A stretch of DNA of 64,000 bases from DASUAS01 sp963809795 (GCA_963809795.1 CAWELN010000006.1:62001-126000), one strand, 5' to 3'; shown: positions 33,228 through 41,862, numbered from the stretch's first letter. Made by a program: numbers and translations. Notes: generated from the letters alone by a model not told the origin.

Positions 33228-34523
33228 ATGGCCTGGGACTTCTCGACCGATCCCGAATACGCGGAGCAACTCGCCTGGGTCGAGACCTTCGTACGCGAGG
33301 AGTGCGAGCCACTCGACCTCGTCATCGAGGAGTCGCACGACCTGAACGACCCCGTGCGCCAGGCGCTCATCCCGCCGCTGCAGCGGGTGGTCAAGGATCG
33401 TGGTCTCTGGGCCACCCATCTCGGGCCGCAGCTCGGTGGTCCCGGATACGGGCAGGTGAAGCTCGCCCTGCTGAACGAGATCCTCGGGCGGTCGGAGTGC
33501 GCACCCATCGTCTTCGGGTCGCAGGCCCCCGACTCCGGCAACAGCGAGATCCTCGCCCGCTACGGGACGCCCGAGCTCAAGGAGCGATACCTCGAGCCGC
33601 TCCTCGACAACCGGATCGTGTCGTGCTTCTCGATGACGGAGCCCCAGGGCGGCGCCGATCCCAAGGTCTTCACGACGACGGCGGTCCAGGACGGCGACGA
33701 GTGGGTCATCAACGGCGAGAAGTGGTTCTCGTCGTTCGCCGACATGGCCGCGTTCCTCATCGTGATGGCCGTGACCGACCCGGACGCGACCCCGTACGAC
33801 CGCCACTCCATGTTCGTCGTCCCCCGTGAGACGCCCGGGATCAACATCCTGCGCAACGTCGGGCTCGGCTACGAGCCCGTCGGTGGCGGACGCGAGGGCT
33901 ACGTCCGCTACGAAGACGTCCGCGTGCCGGCGGACCACATGCTCGGCCCTCGCGGCGGCGCGTTCGTGGTGGCGCAGACGCGGCTCGGGGGCGGTCGCAT
34001 CCACCACGCCATGCGCACCGTCGGCCTGGTGCGGCGCATCTTCGACATGCTCTGCGAGCGCGCGGTGTCGCGGTACACGCAAGGAGAGGTGCTCGGCAAC
34101 AAGCAGCTCGTCCAGGAGATGGTCGCCGACTCGTGGATGGAGATCGAGTCCTTCCGTCTGCTCACACTGCAGACCGCTTGGAAGATCGACCAGTACGACG
34201 ACTATCAGGCGGTACGGGCCGACATCTCCGCAGTCAAGGCCATGATGCAGAAGGTGCTGCACGACGTGTCCGCGCGCGCGCTGCAACTGCACGGCTCGCT
34301 CGGCGTCACCCATGAGATGCCCTTCGTGGAATACCTCGTCGAGTCCTTCGTGCTCGGGCTCGCCGACGGTCCCACCGAGGTGCACAAGGTCACGCTCGCT
34401 CGTCAGCTGTTGAAGCGCTACAAGCCGGCACCCGACCGCTTTCCCTCCGAACACCTGCTCCGGCTCCGGTCCGAAGCGGAGGCGAAGGTCGCCGACCGGT
34501 TGCGTGGGATCCCGCGGCGCTGA
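33228..34523 (+). CDS. Acyl-CoA dehydrogenase
   Basis: A 431-residue FAD enzyme that introduces the 2,3 double bond of an acyl-CoA. It has the FAD/substrate strand FSMTEPQGGADP, WVINGEKWFSSFADMA, GGGREGYVRYEDVRVP, and the long C-terminal helical domain with ARALQLHGSLGVTHEMP and LADGPTEVHKVTLAR. This sequence is typical of the ACAD10/11-like group. The ATG at 33228 has AGAGGGG 6 bases upstream. It is divergent from the SDR-thiolase-hydratase-racemase operon and followed by a convergent kinase-fold gene, the usual partner type for this subgroup. Confidence 0.93.
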   Translation: MAWDFSTDPEYAEQLAWVETFVREECEPLDLVIEESHDLNDPVRQALIPPLQRVVKDRGLWATHLGPQLGGPGYGQVKLALLNEILGRSECAPIVFGSQAPDSGNSEILARYGTPELKERYLEPLLDNRIVSCFSMTEPQGGADPKVFTTTAVQDGDEWVINGEKWFSSFADMAAFLIVMAVTDPDATPYDRHSMFVVPRETPGINILRNVGLGYEPVGGGREGYVRYEDVRVPADHMLGPRGGAFVVAQTRLGGGRIHHAMRTVGLVRRIFDMLCERAVSRYTQGEVLGNKQLVQEMVADSWMEIESFRLLTLQTAWKIDQYDDYQAVRADISAVKAMMQKVLHDVSARALQLHGSLGVTHEMPFVEYLVESFVLGLADGPTEVHKVTLARQLLKRYKPAPDRFPSEHLLRLRSEAEAKVADRLRGIPRR

Positions 34524-34535
34524 CGGGCACCGTCG

Positions 34536-35507
34536 TCAGGTGAGCAGGACGCGTGCCCGTTCCAGGAGGTGCGGCAGGACCGTCGCCATCTGCTCGACCT
34601 CGGGGTCGGGCTCGGCACGGCGGCGGTTGTGCTTGACGATCAGTGACCACGTGGCGGTGGACTTGAAGCTCGCCAACGCCCGGAACCACTCGACGTCGTT
34701 CACGTCGCGGCCGAGGGCGTCGGCGTAGATCTCCGAGAGGTCGCGGGCCGACGGGAGGTGACCCACGTAGCGGGTCTGGCGCCGGTACGTCTCGGGATCC
34801 GCGTTCGTGAGGAACCATCCGACGTCGACGCGCGGGTCACCCACGGTCCAGATCTCCCAGTCGATCACCGCGGTGACGGTCGCACCCCGCGCGAGGAGGT
34901 TCCCGAGCCGGAAGTCGCCGTGCACGATCGCGGGTCGGGTCGGTGTGGGCTCGCGGGCGCGGAGGATCTCGGCCACGTCGTCCCATCCCGGGGCCAGTTC
35001 CGGGTCGACCGTCTGCAGGAGCCGGCACCATCGGTCGATCTCCGCGGCGGGACCCACGATCGGCTCGTCGGCGAGACCGATCGTCGCCGGCTCGAGGTCG
35101 TGGAGCGCGGCGAGCGTCCGCGCCGCGTCGCGCATCCGCTCGCCCACGACAGGCTCGGGGTCCTCGCCGTCCACGTCGAACAGAGGTTCCAGCGACGAAC
35201 CTTCCGTGAACCTCATGACGAACAACGGCGGGATCTCAGGCGGATCACCGGCGTCTTCCCACACCACCTCCGGAACCGGCACCGTCGTACCGTGCAGCAA
35301 GCGAAGGAGCCGAGCTTGTCGCAAGACGTCGCGATTGAGCACCGGCGGCAGGCCGGGAGGTGCAACTTTGACGACCACGCGCTGAGTGCCGATCCGCGCC
35401 GAGTAGGTGAGGCTCGACGCGCCGCCGGCGAGCGGCGCGACGTCGTCGGCGCCGAGGGGAGCGAGTCGGGCGCGGAGGACGTCGAGGCGGAGCGGCACTG
35501 TGGGCAC
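34536..35507 (-). CDS. Aminoglycoside-phosphotransferase-fold kinase (ACAD10/11-like)
   Basis: A 323-residue kinase-fold protein. It contains GGASSLTYSARIG (nucleotide-binding strands), VVVKVAPPG with the ATP-binding lysine, catalytic loop VHGDFRLGN and metal loop IDWEIWTVGDP. The GTG at 35507 is preferred because a GATACT -10 box ends exactly 6 bases before it; an ATG at 35528 would overlap the start of the divergent SDR. In ACAD10/11 this fold phosphorylates hydroxyacyl-CoAs, and the adjacent acyl-CoA dehydrogenase makes the same role plausible. Drug resistance is not supported. Confidence 0.85.
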   Translation of the reverse strand: MPTVPLRLDVLRARLAPLGADDVAPLAGGASSLTYSARIGTQRVVVKVAPPGLPPVLNRDVLRQARLLRLLHGTTVPVPEVVWEDAGDPPEIPPLFVMRFTEGSSLEPLFDVDGEDPEPVVGERMRDAARTLAALHDLEPATIGLADEPIVGPAAEIDRWCRLLQTVDPELAPGWDDVAEILRAREPTPTRPAIVHGDFRLGNLLARGATVTAVIDWEIWTVGDPRVDVGWFLTNADPETYRRQTRYVGHLPSARDLSEIYADALGRDVNDVEWFRALASFKSTATWSLIVKHNRRRAEPDPEVEQMATVLPHLLERARVLLT

Positions 35508-35512
35508 GTGCG

Positions 35513-35519
35513 TAGTATC
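35513..35519. promoter_or_regulatory. Shared bidirectional -10 element for two leaderless genes
   Basis: The plus strand reads TAGTAT (35513-35518), which ends 8 bases before the ATG of the SDR gene. The minus strand reads GATACT (35519-35514), which ends 6 bases before the GTG of the kinase gene. Neither gene has a Shine-Dalgarno. One short, nearly symmetric element therefore seems to drive both directions. Confidence 0.5.
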
Positions 35520-35526
35520 GCGATTC

Positions 35527-36315
35527 ATGGCCGATGGCTGTGAGGGAAAGGTCGCGCTCGTCACGGGCGCGAGTCGGGGGCTCGGCAAGGCGATCGCGGA
35601 TCGACTCGCGGCGGAGGGAGCCACCGTCGCCCTCACCGCGCGGACGATGGAGCCCAGCGACAAGTACGCCGGGTCACTGCGCGAGACCCTGGACGGCATC
35701 GTCACGGCAGGTGGCAAGGCCGTCGCGATCCAGGCCGACGCATCGCAGAGCGAGGAGCGCGACCGCCTCATGAGCGAGGTGATCGAGCAGGTCGGTGCGC
35801 CCGACATCCTCGTCAACAACGCGGCGGTGACGTTCCTCCGTCCACTCGACGAGTTCCCGGACAAGCGCGTACGGCTGATGCTCGAGATGCACGTCCTCGC
35901 CCCGTTGCACCTGACCCAATTGGCGATCCCGGAGATGCGAGCGCGCCAGCAGGGTTGGGTGCTCATGATGACGTCGGTCGCCGGCGACCGCATCGACGGC
36001 CCACCGTTCTCGGAGTTCGACCGCACGGCGGGCTTCGGCGTGTACGGCACCGTGAAGGCGGCCATGAGCCGGATGACCCAGAGCCTCGCGGCCGAGCTCC
36101 ACGACGACGGCATCGCCGTCAATGCGGCGGCGCCGTCGAACCCGGTGGCGACCCCGGGCGCCGGCACGCTCGACCTGGCGAAGACCGACACGGAGGACAT
36201 CGCTCTCATCACCGAGACGGCGTTCCGCTTGTGCACCGGTGACCCGGCCACGCTCACCGGGCAGGTCGTCCACACGCAACCGTTCCTGCGCGAAGTGGGT
36301 TGGCTCGAGGGTTGA
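35527..36315 (+). CDS. Short-chain dehydrogenase/reductase
   Basis: A 262-residue SDR with TGASRGLG for NAD(P), DILVNNAAVTF, and the catalytic pair in V-Y-G-T-V-K. The substrate-binding region has SVAGDRIDGPPFSEFDRT, and the C-terminus ends LTGQVVHTQPFLREVGW. This C-terminus differs from the classical GG-x-x-x-x-DGG ending. The gene starts at the ATG directly after a TAGTAT -10 box and is probably leaderless. It is divergent from the kinase-fold gene. The substrate is unknown. Confidence 0.9.
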   Translation: MADGCEGKVALVTGASRGLGKAIADRLAAEGATVALTARTMEPSDKYAGSLRETLDGIVTAGGKAVAIQADASQSEERDRLMSEVIEQVGAPDILVNNAAVTFLRPLDEFPDKRVRLMLEMHVLAPLHLTQLAIPEMRARQQGWVLMMTSVAGDRIDGPPFSEFDRTAGFGVYGTVKAAMSRMTQSLAAELHDDGIAVNAAAPSNPVATPGAGTLDLAKTDTEDIALITETAFRLCTGDPATLTGQVVHTQPFLREVGWLEG

Positions 36316-36395
36316 CGCGCGACTGCACGGATTGCCCTGCCGCGCATCCGGGGGAAGCACGCCTGGACGGCCTGCGACAGGTCGCGGAGGCATCG

Positions 36396-37067
36396 TCACG
36401 GCGCGCTGGCGGCGATCAACGCCGCGAGCTCCCCAGGGCGGGTGAGGAACGGCGAATGGTCGGTCGGCCATTCGACGACGGCATCCGCGCGTGTGGCCAT
36501 CTCCCGTTGAGCGGCGGGTGGCAACGCACGGTCCTCGGTGCACACCACGTAGGTGGAAGGGATCGATTGCCACGCGGGCGCTCCCTCGAGCCGACCGCCA
36601 CCGCGCATCGGGCGCAGCAAGGAGACGGCCTTCGCGACGGTCGCCGCATCGCTGTCGCCGTAGAAGAGCGCAGGTGCCTGTGCCGCGTCGATGGCGGCGC
36701 CGCCGTCGGTGACGACGACGGCGCCGAGCACCGGGCTCTCGTGTGCGGTCATGATCGACAGCTCGTCCTCGCCCTCGTCGGTCATGAACGCGGCGAGGTA
36801 GACGAGGCGGCCCACGCCGTCGACACCGGCCGCAGCCTGCGAGATCACGATCCCCCCGTACGAGTGACCGACGACCACGACGCCGGGCCCCGCACGCTCG
36901 ACTGCCGACTCGATCGCGTCGCGCACCGTCGCCGCGTCGTCGACCAGACCGGTGAGCGGAAGCTCCACCGCGTCGTGCGACACGCCGAGCGCGTCGAGCT
37001 CGTCGACCACCTGCGCCCAGCACCACGCGCCGTGCCACGCGCCGTGGACCAGCACCACCTCACTCAT
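36396..37067 (-). CDS. Alpha/beta hydrolase, small esterase-like
   Basis: A 223-residue alpha/beta hydrolase of the hydroxynitrile-lyase/methyl-esterase type. It has the oxyanion loop VLVHGAWHGAWCW, nucleophile elbow GHSYGG, and C-terminal histidine in TDHSPFLTRP. The ATG at 37067 has GGAAGG about 8 bases upstream. It is cytosolic. This group hydrolyses small esters or thioesters; the substrate is not evident. It is divergent from the LLM gene at 37234. Confidence 0.88.
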   Translation of the reverse strand: MSEVVLVHGAWHGAWCWAQVVDELDALGVSHDAVELPLTGLVDDAATVRDAIESAVERAGPGVVVVGHSYGGIVISQAAAGVDGVGRLVYLAAFMTDEGEDELSIMTAHESPVLGAVVVTDGGAAIDAAQAPALFYGDSDAATVAKAVSLLRPMRGGGRLEGAPAWQSIPSTYVVCTEDRALPPAAQREMATRADAVVEWPTDHSPFLTRPGELAALIAASAP

Positions 37068-37233
37068 CGCCGTCACCTTCCGTCGTCACGCGGTGCTCCG
37101 GCTCCGCGTCGCCAGAGGAAGGTGTCGCGGCGACGATCACCGGGAGGTCGCGGATCTCCAGGACGTCGTGCCAGTATCCCATCGAGCACCCTTCCCGTCG
37201 GCTTCGACCTCGTGGGGGTCAGGAGGAACCATC

Positions 37234-38103
37234 GTGCGTCTCGGTGCCGTGTTCCCGCAGGCGGAGTTCCGTCACCTGGGCCCCGACGAGCTCGTCGCCT
37301 TCGTGCAACGGGTCGAGGATGCCGGGTACGACCACCTCCTCGCATTCGACCACGTTCTCGGCGCCGACGCCCGCGCCCGACCGGGCTGGAGCGGGTTCTA
37401 CGACCACCACGACCCGTTCCTGGAGCCGATCGTGTTGTTCGCGTACCTCGCACGGGCGTGCGGCCTCGAGCTCGTCACCGATGTGCTCGTGCTCCCGCAA
37501 CGTCAGACTGCGCTGGTGGCCAAGCAGGTCGCAACCCTGGCCCTGCTGGCCCCCGGTCGCATTCGGCTCGGTGTGGGCATCGGTTGGAACGCGGTCGAGT
37601 ACGAGGCCCTCGGGATCGACTTCGCGGCACGCGCCGCGCGAATCGAGGAGCAGATCATGCTGCTCCGGCGACTCTGGACCGAACCGAGCGTTGATCACGC
37701 CGGCGCGTCGGACACCGTGCACGCCGCCGGGATCGCGCCGCTCCCACCGTCTCCGGTGCCGATCTGGCTCGGCTCCGGCACCGACCCGCGGGCGGTCGCG
37801 CGCGTGGGGAGGCTCGCCGACGGCTGGCTCCCGATGCCGCACGTGCAACCGGGGGCGGAGTTCCAGGCGGCGTGGCACGCCGTGCGGTCCTCGGCCGAGG
37901 ACGCGGGGCGGGACCCCGGGGCGCTGGGATTGGAAGGCCACATCCGCGCCCGCGCGGACGACGTCACCCAGGTCATCGAGCGGGCGGCGCGGTGGCGGGA
38001 TGCCGGCGCGGACGCCATCGCGATCAACCCGTTGCGTGGAGATGCCCACTGGCCCGAGGGGCACCTCGACGTGCTGCTGCGGGCCGCCGACCTCGTGCGC
38101 TGA
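37234..38103 (+). CDS. LLM-class (luciferase-like) F420-dependent oxidoreductase
   Basis: A 289-residue luciferase-like protein. It starts at a GTG (37234) with AGGAGG 7 bases upstream, giving MRLGAVFPQAEF. Family features are LLAFDHVLGAD, ELVTDVLVLPQRQTALVAKQ, RIRLGVGIGWNAVEYEALG and VPIWLGSGTDPRAVARVGRLADGW. This arrangement is typical of actinobacterial F420-dependent oxidoreductases. The substrate is unknown. A strong bidirectional terminator follows. Confidence 0.9.
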   Translation: MRLGAVFPQAEFRHLGPDELVAFVQRVEDAGYDHLLAFDHVLGADARARPGWSGFYDHHDPFLEPIVLFAYLARACGLELVTDVLVLPQRQTALVAKQVATLALLAPGRIRLGVGIGWNAVEYEALGIDFAARAARIEEQIMLLRRLWTEPSVDHAGASDTVHAAGIAPLPPSPVPIWLGSGTDPRAVARVGRLADGWLPMPHVQPGAEFQAAWHAVRSSAEDAGRDPGALGLEGHIRARADDVTQVIERAARWRDAGADAIAINPLRGDAHWPEGHLDVLLRAADLVR

Positions 38104-38119
38104 GCCCGTGGACGCGGCG

Positions 38120-38153
38120 GTGGGTGGGAGCGACGGTCGCCGCTCCCACCCAC
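38120..38153. terminator. Strong bidirectional hairpin terminator
   Basis: GTGGGTGGGAGCG and CGCTCCCACCCAC form a perfect 13-base stem around an 8-base loop. It lies between the stops of the convergent LLM gene and the secreted-protein gene. There is no T-run on either side, which is usual for actinobacterial terminators. Confidence 0.75.
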
Positions 38154-38173
38154 TGTGTGGGGCAGATCTCCGC

Positions 38174-38746
38174 TCAGCCTCTGAAGAACTGCAGTGCGGA
38201 TCCGCAGCCGACGCCCTGGATCCAGGTGTTCTGGACACCCGGCACGTCGGGCGCGATGTCGTGCGCGGACACGATCACGTTCGACTTGAACGACGGGGTG
38301 GCGCCGTCACCGACCCGGAAGAAGTTTGCGTTGAACGCGACGGTGGTGGCGTCGGTGGTCACGGTCTTGGCCGCGTCCGTACCGCAGACGAACCGCTGCG
38401 TGGGGTTCAGGGTCGTGGAGCTCCAGTGGATTCCCTGCCCGGCCATGCAACCGGAGAGGGGACCCTGGCCGACCGTGTCGGTGCAACGGAACAGTCCGTT
38501 GGATCGCAACGAGCCGGTCGACGTGTCGTAGGTGCCGACGCCGGTCATCGCGACCGCGCCGGTGGGTGCGCCGGCGATGTGCGGTGAGAGGAACGCGAAC
38601 GCGGTGCGTTGGGGAACGCCGGCGCTCGCGCTCGTTGCGCCGAGCAGTACCGGAAGCGCGGCGATGACACCGAGCGCCAGTAGGGCTACGAGCGCGGTTC
38701 GGGGTGTGCGACCGCTCGCGCGGGCGCGTCGAAGCATGATGAACAT
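38174..38746 (-). CDS. Secreted protein of unknown function
   Basis: A 190-residue protein with a clear Sec signal peptide: basic MLRRARASGRTPR, a hydrophobic core about 18-37 and an ATSASA cleavage region. The mature part is rich in Thr, Ser and Gly and has four cysteines (FRCTDT, SGCMAG, FVCGTD and VGCGSA), which suggest two disulfides. GAGGAGAA lies about 9 bases before the ATG. No domain is recognised. It is divergent from the hydratase gene. Confidence 0.75.
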   Translation of the reverse strand: MFIMLRRARASGRTPRTALVALLALGVIAALPVLLGATSASAGVPQRTAFAFLSPHIAGAPTGAVAMTGVGTYDTSTGSLRSNGLFRCTDTVGQGPLSGCMAGQGIHWSSTTLNPTQRFVCGTDAAKTVTTDATTVAFNANFFRVGDGATPSFKSNVIVSAHDIAPDVPGVQNTWIQGVGCGSALQFFRG

Positions 38747-38852
38747 TTCGTGGTTCTCCTCATTCGGTGGGGGGCGGGGGATGTCGTGCGTACTACGGGC
38801 CGGGAAGCGACGTGGATTCCATGCAAGTGCGTCGCGCCCTCGTGCACAGTCC

Positions 38853-38858
38853 TAGAGT
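38853..38858 (+). promoter_or_regulatory. -10 box (TAGAGT) of the 38889 hydratase gene
   Basis: TAGAGT matches TANNNT and lies 30 bases upstream of the ATG. A Shine-Dalgarno GGGGAGGA follows, so this transcript has a short leader. It is inferred from sequence only. Confidence 0.35.
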
Positions 38859-38888
38859 CACGACGAACGGGAGCGCGGGGAGGAACGC

Positions 38889-39632
38889 ATGACCGTCGGG
38901 TACGAAGTTCGCGACGAGATCGCCTACATCTCGTTCAACCGGCCCGAGAAGCACAACGCGCTCCGCGACGAGGACCTCGCGGCGCTGGTCGACGCGTTGC
39001 GGCGCCTCGATACCGACGACGCCGTCCAGATCGGGATCCTGTTCGGGCAGGGCCGTTCCTTCTCCAGCGGCGGCGACGTCAATGACCGCCTGCAGCGCTC
39101 CATGGACGAAGGCACGACCAGCAACCGGACCACGGAGTACGAAGCCTTCCGCGACTGCGTGAACTTCAAGCCGGTGATCGCGGCGGTGCACGGCTACTGC
39201 CTCGGGCACGCCTTGGGCACGGCGTTGTACTGCGACCACCTCGTCGCGGCGCGGGACGCGACGTTCGAGGTGACCGAGATCAAGCTCGGTCTCCCGACGG
39301 CAACGTCCATCCCGCGGCTCGGGAGCTCGGCGTTCGCCTGCGAGGTCGCCATGACCGGTCGCCGGTTCTCCGCCGAGGAGGCGTGGCACGCAGGCATCGT
39401 CACCCGTCTCGTCGACGAGGGCCGGCACGTCGACGCCGCCGAGGAGCTCGCGCGGCAGATCCTGCAGAATCCCCAGTGGGCGGTTCGCCAGAACGTGCGG
39501 GTTCGGCGCGCGGTCCTGGCCGAGGAAGCGGCGCGGTACCACGCGGTGCCGGAGGGCTTCGACTGGGCGACGGACCGCGCGGCGCGCGATGCCGTCGCCA
39601 AGCTCGCGGCGGGTGGCGCTCACGACTCCTGA
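38889..39632 (+). CDS. Enoyl-CoA hydratase/isomerase family protein
   Basis: A 247-residue crotonase-fold protein. It has SFNRPEKHNAL, the oxyanion segments FSSGGDVNDR and HGYCLGHALGTALYCD, and an ITEIKLGL-like segment (VTEIKLGLPTATSIPRLG). The usual catalytic glutamates are not both obvious, so an isomerase or hydrolase activity is also possible. GGGGAGGA precedes the ATG. It is followed after 76 bases by the DapA-like gene and probably shares a transcript with it. Confidence 0.9.
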   Translation: MTVGYEVRDEIAYISFNRPEKHNALRDEDLAALVDALRRLDTDDAVQIGILFGQGRSFSSGGDVNDRLQRSMDEGTTSNRTTEYEAFRDCVNFKPVIAAVHGYCLGHALGTALYCDHLVAARDATFEVTEIKLGLPTATSIPRLGSSAFACEVAMTGRRFSAEEAWHAGIVTRLVDEGRHVDAAEELARQILQNPQWAVRQNVRVRRAVLAEEAARYHAVPEGFDWATDRAARDAVAKLAAGGAHDS

Positions 39633-39708
39633 CGATGCTGGTTAGGCTCGCCCGGACCGCCCGCGACACCGCCGCCCCGCATGTCCGGGGGTGGCCCTGA
39701 GGAGGAGC

Positions 39709-40731
39709 ATGCCGAGCGCACGGGACGCCAAGGAGTGGGCCGCCTCGGGGGGCCTCCACGGGATCGGGAACTCGCTCTACACGCCCTTCAGCGGCACCGA
39801 CGGTGACGCCATCGACCTGGACGCCTATCGCGCGCTGGTGCGCTATTGCGTCGGCGAACTCGGTCACCCGATGCTCTGGCTCACGAGTGGGATCGCCGAG
39901 TGGTGGTCGCTGACGATGGACGAGCGCAAGCGGCTGGTCGAGGTCGCGATCGAGGAGGCCCGGGCGATCGCACCCGACACGGTGATCCAGGCGTGCACGA
40001 GCGCGGCGGCGGCGAAGGACTGCGTCGAGCTCACCCAGCATGCCGAGGCCGCAGGCGCCGACATCTGCTACCTCCAGACGCCGCCCATGGAGGTGCACGG
40101 GGGTGAGGGGGTCCTGCGCTTCTTCCAGTACGTGGCCGCCCGGACCGACATCGCGCTCGGCATGTTCAACTCGCCGTCGTCCGGCTACGTCCTGACCCCG
40201 GACGACGTGGCCCTCATCGCCACCGAGGTGCCGGCGGTGTGCGCGACGAAAGAAGGCACGCTCGAGCACTGGCGGAGCAAGGCGGCGCACGCGCTGGCAC
40301 CGGACCTCGTGATCTGGGAGTGCGACGGGATCGTGTACCGCGCCGGCTGGTTGCAGCAGGGCATCGTGGGGCCTGCGCAGCTCGGGACCGCCGGCTACCT
40401 GCACGAGACCCCCGACCAGCGGATCCTCACCGATTACTGGAACCTGATCTGGGACGGTCGGCTCGCCGAAGCGGTCGAGCACGCGCGCCAGACCGGTCTC
40501 GACCGCGTCGTCGAGGAGGTGTCCCACTGGTACATCCGCTACCCCGGCCGCCCGGACTACTTCAGCCACTGGGGTGAGGCGTTCCGGTACGCGGCCGCGG
40601 TGATCGGATTGCCGATGGGCGACTACCCGCACTCACGGCCGCCGCAGGCCATCCTGCCCGAGGTCGCCAAGGAGCAGATCCGCGGGCTCTACGAGAGCGT
40701 CGGCTTCGCCAAGCAGCTCACGAACGTCTGA
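39709..40731 (+). CDS. DapA/N-acetylneuraminate-lyase family aldolase
   Basis: A 340-residue class I aldolase of the dihydrodipicolinate synthase family. The Schiff-base lysine is Lys181 in VCATKEGTLEHW, and a MFNSPSSGY strand corresponds to the Y-N-x-P region of the family. The ATG at 39709 follows GAGGAGG closely; a GTG 18 bases upstream is possible. True lysine-biosynthesis DapA is shorter and has different surrounding residues, so this is more likely a catabolic hydratase-aldolase or decarboxylase. It probably shares a transcript with the enoyl-CoA hydratase gene. Confidence 0.85.
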   Translation: MPSARDAKEWAASGGLHGIGNSLYTPFSGTDGDAIDLDAYRALVRYCVGELGHPMLWLTSGIAEWWSLTMDERKRLVEVAIEEARAIAPDTVIQACTSAAAAKDCVELTQHAEAAGADICYLQTPPMEVHGGEGVLRFFQYVAARTDIALGMFNSPSSGYVLTPDDVALIATEVPAVCATKEGTLEHWRSKAAHALAPDLVIWECDGIVYRAGWLQQGIVGPAQLGTAGYLHETPDQRILTDYWNLIWDGRLAEAVEHARQTGLDRVVEEVSHWYIRYPGRPDYFSHWGEAFRYAAAVIGLPMGDYPHSRPPQAILPEVAKEQIRGLYESVGFAKQLTNV

Positions 40732-40745
40732 GCGCGCCGCGGCTC

Positions 40746-40769
40746 GGTCCGGCGTCCGAACCCCGGACC
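40746..40769. terminator. Hairpin after the DapA-like gene
   Basis: GGTCCGG and CCGGACC form 7-base perfect arms around a 10-base loop, 15 bases past the stop codon. No T-tract is seen. Confidence 0.45.
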
Positions 40770-40789
40770 GGCCTCGCCGGCTGGGTGGA

Positions 40790-40996
40790 TCAGGCGAAGT
40801 CGCCGAGGGCGTCCCAGAGCTCTTCGGCCCGGATCGCCGCCGAGCTGTTCTCGTCGGGGGGCCGGGACGAGAGCGGGGTGCGCGCCTCTGCGCCGGAGCG
40901 GGAGCGAGCGGGCGCGGTCATGCCGAGATAGCGGGTGAGCACCTCGCTCACGGGGTGCATGAGCGAGGGCGCGATGGTGTCGTCGAAGCGGGGCAT
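40790..40996 (-). CDS. Hypothetical small protein, weakly supported
   Basis: A 68-residue frame starting MPRFDDTIAPSLMHP, with a low-complexity middle (Arg, Ser, Pro) and an acidic C-terminal helix (AAIRAEELWDALGDFA). The ends look protein-like, but there is no clear ribosome-binding site, and the frame is open to an ATG at 41038. No homology is recognised. Confidence 0.35.
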   Translation of the reverse strand: MPRFDDTIAPSLMHPVSEVLTRYLGMTAPARSRSGAEARTPLSSRPPDENSSAAIRAEELWDALGDFA

Positions 40997-41082
40997 CTGA
41001 TTCGAATCCGTCGGGGGGCGGGCGAGAGGAGCACCCATTGTCGCAGCTGCAGTGCTCCGACCACGAAATCGTCAGTCGGGCC

Positions 41083-41733
41083 TCAAACCTTGAGTCGCTC
41101 GAGCATCGGAGCCCGCCACTGTTCGGCGAGCGCCGGGTGGTCCGCCACCGACCGGATCCGGTCCGGCTCCTGGAGGTGGACATCGCGCATCGCCAGGTGG
41201 GCGTCCCGGACGCTGATCGAAGCGGGGTCCGGCGCGGCGACCTCGATCGGGCCGGCGGCGGGCACCTCGCCGGATTGCAGCACCCGGAGGTACCAGCCGG
41301 TGCGGCCGGAGCCCCGGAGCAACGCCTGGATGTCGGGCCGATGCCGGTGGAGGGCGAGCTTGTAGCACGGCCAGCGGGGTTGGGTCACCTGGAGCAGCGC
41401 GTCGCCCCAGGACCAGACGTCGCCGATGAACACGGCGTCCTCGAGCACACCGATGCTGCTCACGTTCTCGCCGAAGGCGGCCGGCCCGAGGTTCTCGCCG
41501 AGCTCGTCGCGCCACGCCGGCAGATGCTCGGACGGGTACACGTACACCGCCTTGTCGACGCCGCCGTGGACGCTCAGGTCGGCCTGACCATCGCCCGAGA
41601 GGTTCACCTCGGAGAGCCAGAGCACGGCGTTCGGCGCCACCGGTGCCTTCCGGATCCCACTCCAGATGTTCTCGTCCCGGATGGTCGCGAGCGGGGTCGG
41701 CGTCCCGACGTTGACCGCCGCGATCTCGATCAC
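41083..41733 (-). CDS. MOSC-domain protein (YiiM-like)
   Basis: A 216-residue MOSC-domain protein. It starts at a GTG (41733) giving MIEIAAVNVGTP. It has LHGGVDKAVYVYP-like sequence (VHGGVDKAVYVYPSEHL), FGENVSSIGVLEDAVFIGDVW and VTQPRWPCYKL, in which the conserved cysteine is the predicted sulfur or molybdenum-cofactor ligand. YiiM-type proteins bind molybdenum cofactor and reduce N-hydroxylated bases. No Moco biosynthesis gene is in the window. It is divergent from the large ATPase gene. Confidence 0.9.
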   Translation of the reverse strand: MIEIAAVNVGTPTPLATIRDENIWSGIRKAPVAPNAVLWLSEVNLSGDGQADLSVHGGVDKAVYVYPSEHLPAWRDELGENLGPAAFGENVSSIGVLEDAVFIGDVWSWGDALLQVTQPRWPCYKLALHRHRPDIQALLRGSGRTGWYLRVLQSGEVPAAGPIEVAAPDPASISVRDAHLAMRDVHLQEPDRIRSVADHPALAEQWRAPMLERLKV

Positions 41734-41862
41734 CGTGGATCCCCTGCTGCCCTGGTCACTGCGAACCAGGAGTAGCAGACGCCTGAGGCCGGTCCGCGAA
41801 AGCGCTCCCGGCGATCCTCGCCGTGTTCTCGTGGTGGCGGTGGGCCCGTGGTGAAATGGGGC

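Noticed and set aside
30589..33345. A 918-codon plus-strand frame antisense to the beta-oxidation operon
   Set aside because: It is antisense to four recognised, motif-bearing enzymes. Long open antisense frames are expected in GC-rich DNA.
24853..35507. Aminoglycoside resistance by the two APH-fold genes
   Set aside because: Both sit in CoA-catabolic settings and resemble the ACAD10/11-like kinase branch; resistance enzymes would differ in the substrate pocket.
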